Source of the DNA: Turritopsis dohrnii
Lineage: Eukaryota; Cnidaria; Hydrozoa; Anthoathecata; Oceaniidae
Assembly: GCA_027922465.2 (NCBI GenBank)
Contig: BQMF02000058.1
Coordinates: 558,001-622,000, forward strand
Reading direction: 5' to 3'
Length of the DNA: 64,000 nucleotides
Both the position numbers and the translations under genes were made by a program. A model generated the notes under the pieces. The model was not told the origin of the DNA. It worked only from the letters and a program-made list of their open reading frames with translations, and made no database searches. This document shows positions 12,227 through 24,000 of this stretch, piece by piece (the first letter of the stretch is position 1; the number at the start of each line of letters is the position of its first letter).

Positions 12227-14083
12227 CGCAGTGGCTATTCATACGTGACCGTATTTCAACTTATATTTTCTATTCGTACGTGAAAATCACGTACTTCCAA
12301 AGGTATTTTCTATTCATACGTGATTCCCGGTTTTCTGATAAATAACTGAATTGAGACGCACGTGTTGTTCACACGTGTTGTTCAAAGCGCGCAGATAGAG
12401 TGTGGCAGAGAGTTCTATGACAGAAAAACATGGAAATAGGAAAAACATTTAACAACGTTGAAGAACTTCAAGCTGCAATTTCTGCTCACAAGCATATTAT
12501 TGATGTTTTTAAAATTTTAAACTTTAAATTTTGAATTAAAATAAATTTTAAATTTAATTTTCATATATAAATCTCAATTTTCTGAAGCTCCAACAGGTGG
12601 ATGATGGATCTATTATATTTTGTATTTATCGAACTAAAGGCCGATTTCCATTCAGCAAAATATCCGCGCGGATGTATAGGTAATCCACGCTGAGTGACGT
12701 AGAACGCATGCGCATTGGCTAATTCATAAGCGTAGATATGTCCGCTCAGCGATCAAAAATAAAGTTAAAAAATTTTAACTTTTTTTAAGCCCGCCGACGT
12801 CCGCTGATAATTTCAGCCAATCGTGTCTTTTGATTTCCATTTGCAGCTGTTTGGTCGCTCGGAAAATTGTACGTCCGCGCGGGCATAAGCGTTGAATGGA
12901 AATCGGCCTTAACACTATAAAAGAAAATTAATTGATTTTAATCGGGCTTAATTTAGAGCTTGTTATATGAACAAATGTTATTTTTATATGCATTTCTTAA
13001 TAAATAGCAAGATCCTCTAACGAGAGTCAGCCCGGTCAAGCAGGATAGGAGCCCGTCTCCATATATGAATATAGTCCTTAAAGCTTTCAATTCCCTAATC
13101 CTGTGTGTAGATTAAAAGATATTCTTTTCTACATCGTGTAACCTTTACGATTAGCAAAACATTCGAATCTTTAGGGCTGGCTTACATTTTCATGGGTATA
13201 AGTCGTTGAAAAAAATGAAGATTGTGCAAATCTTGTAATATAAAAGGTTGCTTGTAATATAGCTGCTTGTGAAACAAAAGAACGTACTAACACTTGTATT
13301 TGTGAACATCTACGTTCTGCCTCTAAAGTACGGCTTGTAATTGAGGGAGGCTTTTTTTAATCTTGAAGATGTGCGACTTTTATTGAGAAGTCATTTGGAC
13401 TCGACCGTAGTAGCTCGAAATACAAACACACACTAATATTAAAAGTAAAGTACGAACTACACCTGATGGTCAGAAACTGTTCAACAAAAATATCCACGAT
13501 GAACATAATCACGTCAAAAAAATTGAAAACATTTAAAAACTTTTTCTTCGTGTAATTTCTTTGAATCCCTCTTGTAACGGTCAACAAATAAGACCTATAA
13601 GTTTTGCTTTTACTGACTTCTTCACAATTCAAGAAGAAGCTGCAAATTTCAAAGTATATATGAACGTTCATGAAGAGCAAGCATTCGAAGCCAACATTCG
13701 TTGTGACAAAATGATGCCATAACATGAATAAAATAGAGCAGAAGGATGGAAGGGGAGAGAGAGAACTATGAGTGTGGCGCCAATATCATTAATGACGTCG
13801 GTCGATCGATGCTATTATCTCACTAGGGTTCATGAAAAACAAATATCCAGATATATTTCCTGTTCTCCTCTGCGTTTCCGTTCGTGATTCGATTATTTGG
13901 ACGTACAGTAAGGTAACATAATGTCAAAGTTACTAATCACCTGAAAAAATGAAAGATAATGGTAGAAAAACTATAATGAAAATGTTTCACGTATGAATAG
14001 AAAATATTTTTGACAGTACGTGATTTTCACGTACGAATAGAAAATATAAGTTGAAATACGGTCACGTATGAATAGCCACTGCG
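12227..14083. mobile_element. 1857-bp element with ~99-bp inverted ends and 9-bp target duplication (level 4b)
   Basis: The ends start CGCAGTGGCTATTCATACGT and are perfectly inverted for about 70 bases, then a short mismatched patch, then another perfect 20, about 99 in all. The nine bases AACATATAA flank both sides (12218-12226 and 14084-14092). The sequence TATTCRTACGTGA recurs four times in the ends. Long ends with a 9-bp duplication point to a Mutator-like element, with no recognisable transposase left. It has itself been entered by the MITE at 12638-12909. Confidence 0.9.
12638..12909. mobile_element. 272-bp TAA-flanked MITE, Harbinger-like (level 5)
   Basis: Inverted ends AGGCCGATTTCCATTCA lie at 12638 and, inverted, at 12909, with TAA on both sides (12635-12637 and 12910-12912). 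Subterminal CCGCGCGGA is also inverted. A 3-bp TAA/TWA target with GGCC-type ends is the pattern of PIF/Harbinger MITEs. It is GC-rich compared with its host element. This is the innermost member of the nest. Confidence 0.85.
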
Positions 14084-14635
14084 AACATATAAAGGTGTAA
14101 AATTTTTTGTGTATCAGACTTTTTGCTGTTTTTTCTCAATTTGCATTTTTTTTGCACGCCGGAAAAAATATCTCCGCAACCGTTCAACAAAATTTCATGA
14201 AATTTTCAGGAAGTGGTCTTACCATTATGATACACAAAATGAACAGACAACTTTTTGATACTGGTCTTAGTTTTTGAATTATGAATCCACGAATTCATCA
14301 ATTTTGACAATTTTTTCAACATAAAATTTCAGCAGGGCTACCGAAGCAATGGAATAAAATTTGAAAAAGTTGTCTGCTCATTTTGTAGAACCACATGTGG
14401 AGGGCCTTTGTGCAAAGTTTCAAGTCATTTAATGGTTTAACCTAAAGAGAAATCTTTTCCGGGGCAAAGTAAGCAATTATCAGTTTTTCCTTAGTTACCG
14501 GTTGCCATGGCAACTGGCTGACATCTTTTCTTCAAAATTGAAATGGTATTTTGATTTACTGTAACATGATATATGTATGAATATATAACAGTTGTTATTT
14601 CAAAAAAAAATTTTTTTAGGGGGCTTCCCCCTTAA

Positions 14636-15410
14636 GTGCAGAAGGATCAAGGCTAATTGCTTCTTTATTCGGATTCAAAATGCGATGGATAAGCTTCCAG
14701 ATCGTCTTGGGTCACTTTGAGCTGAAAGTATTTTTGAAGAAAGATCGTTTCGTATACTTGATGCGTTGTTTTAACTTGTTAGTCCAGTCTTCTTTTGATT
14801 TAGTTCAGCTATGTCTAAATCCTTTAACCATGGAGCTGGTGGTCTTGTCACTTTGGTTGTTTTCAAAGGAGCATGGCGGTTGATACAAGATAATATTAGA
14901 TCGTTCAGTATATCAAGCTTATCGTCTGCTGATTCAATTCCATACACTAGATTTAAAGGTAATGTTGAAAAATCATGTATATAAACGTTTTGACATACCT
15001 TACTAAGATCCCGTATTACTTTAAAACATGGTTTAAACCGTGGCACTCTTGTGTTTATACAATCATATACAGCGTCATGATCACTAACTTCAGGTGTTGG
15101 CAGTACATTACAAACATTTACTTTACAGCAATTGTTCGTCACTATATATGGTCACTATATATAGCGAAGATCCTTTATGTGTCGCTTTTGTAATATGTTG
15201 TGTTAAATTATGGGAGTTGAGAATATCGGTGTAAGACTGTGTAACTTTTGATTTTTCAAGAAGATTTATATATATTATATATTAAAGTCTCCTGTGATCA
15301 CAATCTGTCCTTTCCATTGTGCTGTTGCTTTTGCAAGCAAGGCATCAGGCTTTTCCAACCACGCAAATTTGCCACATTCTTGAAAATTCGGTTGATAAAG
15401 TACACATAAT
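14636..15410 (-). mobile_element. LINE, 5' part: AP-endonuclease-like domain (level 2, continued)
   Basis: Minus-strand frames give the C-terminal half of a non-LTR endonuclease: a VLYQPNF segment near 15400, VITGDFN near 15290, PEVSDHDAVY near 15090 and RPPAPWLKDLD near 14815. GDFN and SDHD are the usual active-site blocks of apurinic-type endonucleases. The reading runs on into the reverse transcriptase once the 4.0-kb insertion is skipped. Truncated at its 5' end near 15410 and broken by frameshifts. Confidence 0.83.
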
Positions 15411-16156
15411 ATTGATGAAAAATGTTATTATGGCGGTTTAGGAAAAGTTTTATATTTAGCGGGAATTAATTTTGACGATGCCAAGAATAATCAATTTTCA
15501 ATTAAGTAATTTCATAGAAAAAGAGGCAAAATATTTAAATGAGAAGAGGTAAGGGTCATAAGAGACCAGCAATCGTTAGTATTGATTGTTCAATGCTGGA
15601 ATTCTAGCATTTTATACCTGTTAATTCTTTTGGAAAAAAATTGACGGTTTAAGAAAATAATCAAATTTGACGGGAATTAATTTTGGCGGATCCCACAAAA
15701 AATTATTTTTGGCGGGAAAAATATTGGCGGATTTTTGAACCAATCCGCCAAAATTTCTTCCCTAAGATATGCCGGACTACGGAGAAAGAAATTTTCACAT
15801 GGCAGGCATGAAAACAAAACAGTATTGAAATAGTCATTGATTTTATTCTCCAAAAAGGGCATTATGACTTTACGTTAGTCAACAAAAATTTTCATTACTG
15901 CACGACCTCTGGATGAATAAAACATGACGTGACTAGAACAGTGTAATAAACAAATTGCTAAAAATGAGTCATCCCCTTACTGGGTGAAAGACTGTTTGAT
16001 AACCAATAACAAAACAAACAAAAAAGCAAATATATCAACTATAAAAAATGTGAATGAAAAACTCTTGAAAAAGGTTTTATTCCACTAAAAAAATGCGAGA
16101 AAGAAAGAAAACAGAACAGAACAGAATGCTGTGTGCTGACTGCAAAACATTAATGT

Positions 16157-19100
16157 TCATGCCAGCAGCGTTCGAATGTTCTTAGGTGTAGATTCGTCAC
16201 TTAGATGTTTCGTGGTATATCTAAACAGAAGATTTAAGTTAAAACGTATGACTCTTCGCGAAAACATGAAAAACTGGTAAAATTATGATTATTAATAATC
16301 TAATTACCTAAGTGCATTAAATAACCCATCCACAGTACCAATTGGCTGATCCTTTAGAACTTTGATAGAAGCACGCATCTGAAGAAAAAAAGGACAATTT
16401 GATAAACATAGCACTTCATGATCGGTTGAAATCTTCAATATAATAACTTACGTCTATAACAGAGGTTTTAGCAAACGCACCAACAGGATGTACGTGATCG
16501 TACAAAATGATGACTCCCACCTGTTGTAAATAAAGAAAAGATCTTCAGATTTTCACAATGTCATTTATGGTCTGCAAAGTTAACTTTTTGATAGAAAATG
16601 CTGCTTAAAAGGTGTCGATAATGACAACATTTTAATATAAGTTGCTTAAAACTTATACTCCCCCTTCCTGCTAGAAAACCTCTTATAACCATGTCGTTTA
16701 AATTTTGTAATATAGAAGTATAAAAATAATAAAAAAGTTTACCATGACACTCAGAACAAAAACTTTGGTTTCTTCATTTTCAAATCTTTTATAATTTTCT
16801 CTAAACAATATGGAGGTTTTTGAAATACATAATGATGATAGACAGGTAAAATATAGGCATATTGGAAAGAACACCACTCACGCATTCTCCACCATGATAC
16901 GACATAGCGCACATAATGTGCTCAACATGTTGGTTGTGTTTTCAATGGGTAAACTTTTATTCTGAAAAGGAAAAGGTGAGAATTAAAATCACAAATAGTA
17001 TACTTTGACCAAACTCATGGAAAAGGATTATTACTTCTACCTCTGATACAAATTTCGTGGTGGCATCACTCAGAGATTTCAGTAATGGAGTTGGGTATGC
17101 ATAAAATAGTGACATACGATTGGCCATCTCCGTAGTCACCTCTGCTTGATCAGCTGCGCTAACATCCTCCTAAGAAAACATAAGCCAAAATGATATAATT
17201 TAATGATCATTTGAACAATCAAATCAAGAAGTATTCAAATCGAAAACAGTGATCACCTCACTGGACATTCTCTTCCTGCTTAATGTTCGTCTATAGTAAC
17301 TGAAATCATTTTGGATGTTAGGATTGGTCATCTAAAATGTAAAATATATTTTAGGTTATTCAATACCATCGGGATTATCATCAAGAAAAAAACCCTGCAT
17401 ACTTTTTAAGGTCAAAAGATATATATAATATATACAGATAATCAGTTTCTAACTGACTCTTGAAAGAATAAGATGTATTACATCTTGATTAAATCATGGA
17501 GATTAGCTCTTAAATTTAACATCAACTTTAGGAAGCTTCTGGATGATAAGACGTTAATAATATTTACCTTCAAATCATCAAACTTTAGTGTAAAGTGCAA
17601 TATTTCTGCAAACTGTTTTGCTAAAGCTTGTTTATTTGCAAGTTGTGATTCTGCAGTACTATCACCAACACACAGTGCATACAGAAGCTGTGGAACTATA
17701 GACTCTATAAATAATATAGTTAAACAATTAAGACTCAAAAATTGGAAATAAAAAGAATGCATTCAGTTAACTGTACCAAAGACAACACTAAGCAACACAC
17801 TAAACACTAAGCTTTGACCAAACATTCTAATTTCGTCACCCCTTCAGCAATGCTGTGGACCTTATATATCAGTTTATCCTATTGCTTCTCAAGATATTTG
17901 TTTTTGATTGGAGATGCAATGCAATGGTTCCTTGTAACAAAAAAATCTGATTGCTAATAGTGATAAAATGCTTCTCTGTTCTGTGTGAGGGTTTATAGCT
18001 CATTTGGTAAGATAGTTGGCAGTGGTTCAAATCCTGACACTAATTGCTACTGTGATATGGACAATTACAGAATAATAATTAAAAAAACAATGAGATTGTG
18101 CATGGTGTGTAGTAATGAACTAATGCCTAACAATACATAAGACCACAATCACCTATCAGTCTGCTGTCTGCAAATTCTCTGCCTTAAAATCTGAGGTATA
18201 CATTCCTGGTGGAGGCCCACATCAGTGAATAACACTGCCATATCCCTCTGGGCTCAGTAAAATTGACTGCAAATTTTAATAAAAACAGTCACTTCCAAAT
18301 CAAAGTGGTATGCCTGATTGAGTATTATATCTAAGAATGTCCCAAATGTGCTCCTCGTCATTTCTTTCAGTCACAAATTTTTTCTTTTCTTCAAAAATTC
18401 AATGAATTTCCAACAAACTAATTTCTGATGTCATCATCAAAAGTCACGTCAAAAATAACACCAAAACAGCAAGATCCTTAAACAACATCTCAGCTACGAC
18501 TAATCATTAACATGCAATCCTATTGCAATACGATCCTAACATACAATTTGCTAATCAGCTCTTCACACTGAACAACATGGCACAACTCTCCATTCATCAT
18601 TCTGTTATTTAAACCTTTATGAGAAAATAAGTTCGGGACTATTTGCCTTCTCAAACATTTCATATTTTGGCTTGGTAACTAAGCAACTAGTTCTTGATCA
18701 TAGAAATGTTAATGAAATGACACTCACCTAATTCAATTGAAAATTCATAAAACATTTTAAGTTTTGCTACTAGGGGCAATACACAATTCCAAGCAACCTC
18801 TTGCAAGTCATCGTTTTTAGGATTACCAATAGCCTAAAACACATTATCAAAAGAAATGGCTCCAACAATAAAATGATAGTCATAGTACAATCATTAATAA
18901 ATCATAAAAACTGACCACGCGAATTTCTTCACTAGCACCCTGATAATTTTTTAGATCATCCAATACTTTAGATGAGTTTTCAAGAACTGTGTTTACAACT
19001 TCCCATACTTCTTGTTCCTCTGGCGTTGGCTTGGCATCTAAACATAACAAACAATATATTATTCTGCCAGAAAAACAACAACAAAACAGATTAACAATCA

Positions 19101-19354
19101 GTGTTATCTATATTTGATTATAAAAATGTTATAAAAATAAATTCCAAAGCTTTTCCTCAAAGATTCATTAATTAACCATTGATAATGATAGCAGGAAGTT
19201 CAGAATTTCGAAATGTACAAACTGAACTAAAAAGCAACCAAATATCTTTTAAAGTGGAATAAAAATAAAACAACTTACTTTCAAAATCTAAAAATATGTC
19301 CTTCGAGTCAGATGATTCATTTGGTCCAGTCAGTAGACGCAGCAAATTTCCCAT
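16157..19354 (-). CDS. CYRIB: CYRI (FAM49) Rac1-binding protein, 328 residues, complete
   Basis: Eleven minus-strand exons: 19354-19279, 19037-18916, 18833-18728, 17704-17568, 17331-17257, 17169-17041, 16961-16882, 16800-16743, 16520-16452, 16378-16308, 16220-16157. All phases agree and the product is 328 residues (vertebrate CYRI-B 324). It is the CYRI family: soluble helical proteins, related to the Rac-binding part of CYFIP, that bind active Rac1 and restrain Scar/WAVE-driven actin polymerisation at the leading edge. MGNLL at the start fits N-myristoylation at Gly2. The Rac-binding region [12 protein letters not shown] is intact, with Arg161-Arg162. Other hallmark blocks are [32 protein letters not shown] and [22 protein letters not shown] on the minus strand lies at 16076-16081. 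The gene is head to head with EEF1E1, about 1.7 kb apart. Confidence 0.96.
17985..18290 (+). repeat. tRNA-headed SINE in CYRI intron 3
   Basis: An A-box-like TATAGCTCATTTGGTAAGA (17995-18013) is followed closely by a B-box GGTTCAAATCC (18024-18034). The boxes are nearer to each other than in a true tRNA, so the anticodon arm is lost and this is a SINE head. The body, with no obvious tail, runs to about 18290. It is a different family from the SINE at 5252. Confidence 0.6.
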
Positions 19355-21029
19355 AGCACACAGGACATTAGTACCAGAAACCCTTTACTTTTTTCTAATG
19401 AATGATTGAAAACATTTGAACCAAGATGGAATCAGTTTTTTGGAAATGATCATTATTACAATTTTTGTTTCACAACTCAAAGCTGATGTACGCATCTTTT
19501 TTTTAAAAAGGAATACCTTTATATGGAACACCTTTAAGAAACTTGAGGTTGAAAAGGTGTCAAAAAAACAAGGAACTGCAAAGGAACTGATCAGGCTGAA
19601 ATTGAGAACAAATCCCATTTTCTAAACTAATAAAACATTAGCATAAAACATTCATATTTTCAAAAAGAAACAATCAAAAATTGTCAAAAACCAGGTGTGC
19701 AAAATAGCAAGGTTATCAATAAGTTATGCATATGCATAAGTGAGAACAGTATAACTCAGTAGAAAAAACAAGAAACTCATTAGCAAAAGAGCAAAATTAA
19801 GGTTCCTTATATAAAAGAAAATGTGTATTCAAACTTCCAAAAGGGTTTTTAGTCTGTGAGTGCTTCTAGCATCATCACAAAAAAATAAACACACAGGGGA
19901 AAACTGTATAAGCATCATCATCATTAACACTTAGACAAGTTCATTCAAATCAATTTTGTGTAAACTGAATAACTATATTGAAAACAAGAGTCATCAGGAA
20001 ATTTGGAGAATAAACATGTTTTTCATTCTGATACAACAAGTTGAATGATCTTTTATAAGTATACATCTTTTAGCAGTCACTGATCAAGACAATTCTACAA
20101 TCCTACTATGCAACAGCTAATACAATTTTGGAATGCAAATGAATAAATACTTCACTAAGTTTAGGAGGGTGAATGCCTCTAATAATATTATAATCAATTT
20201 TGATAAATATAATATAAAAATGGGATGACAACTTGTGAGGAAATTAAATTCCAAAACATATTTTTTTTCATCATAGCTATTTTATTTTAACTTATTTTTA
20301 TGATTAAATCAAAACAACTACAACAAAGATACAGGTGTTTTTAAAAAGAACCAGTAAAATCTGACCTGACCTGTTATTTTTTCTTATGTGATCCTCAGTT
20401 ATTTTTATTTCTTGACCAATCTTATGCCTTTGTTCTTATAATATTGTTCTTATAAAAAATAAAGCTTGTAAAAACATCTTTCATTTTTCATGATGTGGAT
20501 TGTGTTATGCATTGTCTAAAAATCAGCCTTTTTTGTGTCCCTACTACTCCTCCTTCTCTCTTCTGCTGCAGCCTCTTCATATGATATCAAGCAAATAATG
20601 AAGATAATATATTTCACCATCATTCGACTATCCAAAAAGCGCGAGAACTACTTATAATACGTCTACGCCCTTGGTCAATCAGATCCATCTGCAAATAAAG
20701 AAACTAGGAATTGCAGAACTTGATTTCGAGTGAACGCGTCCTCACAAAACAAACAAATGCAATGGTGAAGAAGCCAAATACGGATGCCTCCAAACATCAA
20801 ATGATAGTGACACTCTTTTCATATCTGTTGCAACAATCGTGATATCAACTATACGATATAGTAAGTGCAACCACGGTAAAAGCAATCGAGGCATTTGCAT
20901 CATGCGGTCACTTTTTCGTAGAATCGTTCAAATTGTCATTTGAGCGTGTGTTTGTAGTTAAGTGCTAAACTCTTCATCTAAAGTTAAACTCTTGACCGTT
21001 AATTGGTTTTAGTTCATGTATGTTCTGAA
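19355..21029. other. Divergent intergenic region between CYRI and EEF1E1
   Basis: Both genes are transcribed outward from here, so their promoters and any 5' non-coding exons must lie in it. I can place no start site. The sequence is AT-rich with only short open stretches (for example 19416-19625) and no recognisable repeat. Confidence 0.5.
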
Positions 21030-24000
21030 ATGACGCTTCTGGTGCACCTTAATAAATCTAATGCTTTAGATGATTTAATTGGTTGTCTCCATTTGAGACA
21101 AGAAAAAAATTTAAAGTTCGATCGAAAAAACAAGATTGGAATGAATGAAGTATGTTTCATTTATAAAGATAGCCAAATTTAACTTGTAACGTCCCCTAAT
21201 AAAATATAGATAATAAAATATTTTTAAACAAGGACTTTTTCTTGATACACACTGCAAACTCGAATTTTAAAGACAATTTTTTTTTTTTTTTTACAAAATG
21301 TGTAGCTATATATATTCAACTTAAAATAAAGATAATATTGAATATTCATTGATTAGTTCAAGTTATGTGCCATTTCGGCGAAGTCTATATCAGAGAGTTC
21401 AATGGGGTTTATATTCGTTCTTGTTCCCCTTATGCATAACAAACATGAGCGTAGTAGTGAAAAGTTCAATTTTGCTCGAAGAGAGTTGACCACGATGGAT
21501 TTTGCAACGTTTCGTTTTTTGGCAATTCAAGTTGCTGCGTGAGAGAAGAAACGATCGCACTCACGACTCATTCCTCCGAAGCAGGTAAAGACGAGGGGTG
21601 TAAAGGAACCAGCCTCAATTGTTTGGATTCGTTCGTTGTAGGCTCTCTTCTTCTCGTTTTCATTTTTCTTGTGTGCAGCTTGAAGGCTCTGGTTGGTTCA
21701 GGTAACTTTTAGCTAATGGGTTAAAAACCCTTATGTCGACGTATGCTAATTTTCCCCTGACCCAAAAGTCTCTTACTGCCACATCGGTTCTGGATCCTTC
21801 GCTTTTGATGGCTGACTTGTGCACCAATTGTTCGCCCGTTAGTGGAGTGAGCATTGGTTCGATGATAACGTGGTTGCTGACTTCTCTTGCGATTTTGGCC
21901 GTCAGGTCTCGTAGTTCATTATGTCTTGAGATGATGAAGCCACCACGGGGGCAGTTCATCACGTGTTGGATATCGAATAGTGCACCACAAACACAAGTTG
22001 ACAATTAGTTCCAAATTTTTGAAGCAATAATGATTTGAAAAAAAAATAATCTTGTTTTCCTTCTTGTTGGAAGATTGCTTCTGTTGTGGTGCCTGTTTTT
22101 AGGAACTCTGGTGAGAGACTGTATGTCAGTCTCTCAATGCTTGTGGTGAGACACGAGCTATTGCACTTGACATCTCTAAGGTTTGGCATCGTGGCCTTCA
22201 CAAGTTGAAGTCTTATGGCATTTCTGGTTCACTCTTGAAGTCCTTTCTTAGTGGCAGGAGTATTAAGGTAGTTCTAGATGGTCATTTGTCTTCTTACTCT
22301 ATTAATTCAGGGGTGCCGATGTACTGCCAGTAAATGTCACAATCACCAGTAAATGTTGCAAAATTGCCAGTTAAGTGTCACAATTCAACAGTAAGTGTCG
22401 CAATTCAATAGTAAGTGTCGCAAAATCGCCAGTAAGTGTCACCTAGAATTTTAATTTGTTTTAATTTTTTTTAGCAATAAATGTCGTAATGTTTTTCAAA
22501 ATCAACAGCAAATGTTGCAAACTTGCACGAAGTGATTTTGATCATATAATGTGGAGGGTATGAAAAGGAAAGACCTGTTGCTTAAATCAATCGGTCAGGA
22601 CTCACTTTGGGAAATCTTGAATCATAGAGTAACTAGTAGTATTAGTGAAAAGTAAAAGTAACTTGCTAAGTGAAAGATAATGTTGAAAATTATAGCTGTC
22701 TTATTTATATATTTTGCAATCTCTGTGACATGTCATGAAGGTCCATCAGTGCACTGTGTGATGAGTAGTACAACATCTTGATCAGAATAATCAGTGTTGA
22801 GTTCAAAACAAGGATGGAGAAGATATTGGTAAGAAATCTAAATTATAAAGTTGCGACATTTACTGTTAATTTTTAATTTTTTTGCGACACTTACTGGCGA
22901 TTTTGCGACACTTACTGTTGAATTGCAACACTTACTGGCAATTTTGTGACATTTACTGGCGATTGCAACATTTTGCTGGCAGTACAGACTCAAGGTTCTG
23001 TTCTTGGCCCACCCTTTCTCATTTTCATCAACGACCTTCCCGATTGTATTCTTAGTAAACTTGCTATTTACGCTGACGACACTACTCTTTTATTTGTCTC
23101 TTGAAAGGACTAAGGACTTGTTTGATAAGGTTGAAATGGCTGCTGAGTTGGAGGACGATCTTAGGACAGTAGTTGAATGGGGTAAAAAATGGTTGGTTTC
23201 CTTCAATGCTTCGAAAACTAAGCTTCTCTCTATTAATTGCTTCAGGGACCCTGTAACTCCTTCTGTTGTTATGAACTGAAGTGAGCTTTCAGAGTCATCT
23301 CATGTTCGTCATCTAGGTTTAACCTTCACAAAGAATTTCACATGCAATTCTTACATCGAGTTCATTGCTAAATCTTCTGCTATGAAGGTTGGCTCACTTT
23401 TCCGGGTCCTTCACTTACTTTCTGCTGAATCTATCATTTAAATGTTTAAGGCCACTATTCGCCCTTGTCTTGAGTATTGCTGCCACCTCTGGGCTGGAGC
23501 CTCTGCTCATTGTCTTCATCTTCTCAATCGTATTCAGAAGCGCTTAGTTAACTTAGTTGGCCCTGATCTTTGTGCTAATCTTCACCCCCTCTCCCATCAG
23601 AGAAATGTTACTTCCCTGTCTCTTTTCTATAAATACTTTCATGGGCATTGTTCGGATGACTTGCATCAACTGACCCCTTCTCCCAAGACTTTCTCTCGGA
23701 ACACTCATCTCTCTTTGAATTCTCATCCTTTGACTGTTCAGGTTCCAACATGCAATAAGAACTTTTATTCATCTAGCTTTTTCCCTCGGACTGCTCGCTT
23801 CAGGAATTCTCTCCCTCATAGTTGTTTTCCTGCTGAGTATGATCTGAAATCGTTTAAATCCAAGATTAACCGCCACCTTGCTCTTTCATTTCTCCTCATC
23901 TCTGTCTTTATAACTGTTCTTCCTTTTCTCATCTTTTAGCTCTCTGCCTCGTAGTGGCTTCGGCCTTGCAGGGAGCAACCCATTTAAAAAAAAGACTTAA

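Larger units (their letters stand above)
10601..14631. mobile_element. 4.0-kb TTAA-flanked element inserted in the LINE (level 3)
   Basis: Left end GGTGGAAGCCCCCT (10601) and right end, read inward on the other strand, GGGGGAAGCCCCCT (14631), one mismatch in 14 bases. A TTAA sits at both borders (10597-10600 and 14632-14635). Joining the flanks over one TTAA restores a continuous LINE reading on the minus strand, so the insertion is exact. TTAA duplication is typical of piggyBac-type transposons, but the GG-starting ends are not those of classical piggyBac. Each end can fold on itself (GGGGG-AAG-CCCCC). No transposase is visible; the length comes partly from two internal insertions. Confidence 0.82.
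8565..15762. mobile_element. Outer terminal-inverted-repeat element carrying a nest of insertions (level 1)
   Basis: The left end reads GGGAAGAAATTTTGACGG (from 8565) and the right end is the inverse, CCGCCAAAATTTCTTCCC (to 15762), with one internal mismatch. The base triplet TAA flanks both sides (8562-8564 and 15763-15765), so the target was TAA or a decayed TTAA. Several TTTTGGCGG-type repeats sit just inside each end (8575-8640 and 15660-15750). Nearly all of the interior is later insertions: a LINE, itself split. The terminal GGGAAGAAATTTT is shared with the element at 45279-45657, so the two are one family. No transposase is left; it was probably a MITE before being invaded. Confidence 0.75.

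Noticed and set aside
13357..13725. 122-codon minus-strand open frame inside the 12227-14083 element
   Set aside because: It shows no transposase motifs and has low-complexity hydrophobic composition. Probably chance.
17985..18060. tRNA gene
   Set aside because: The A and B boxes are too close and no anticodon arm can form.
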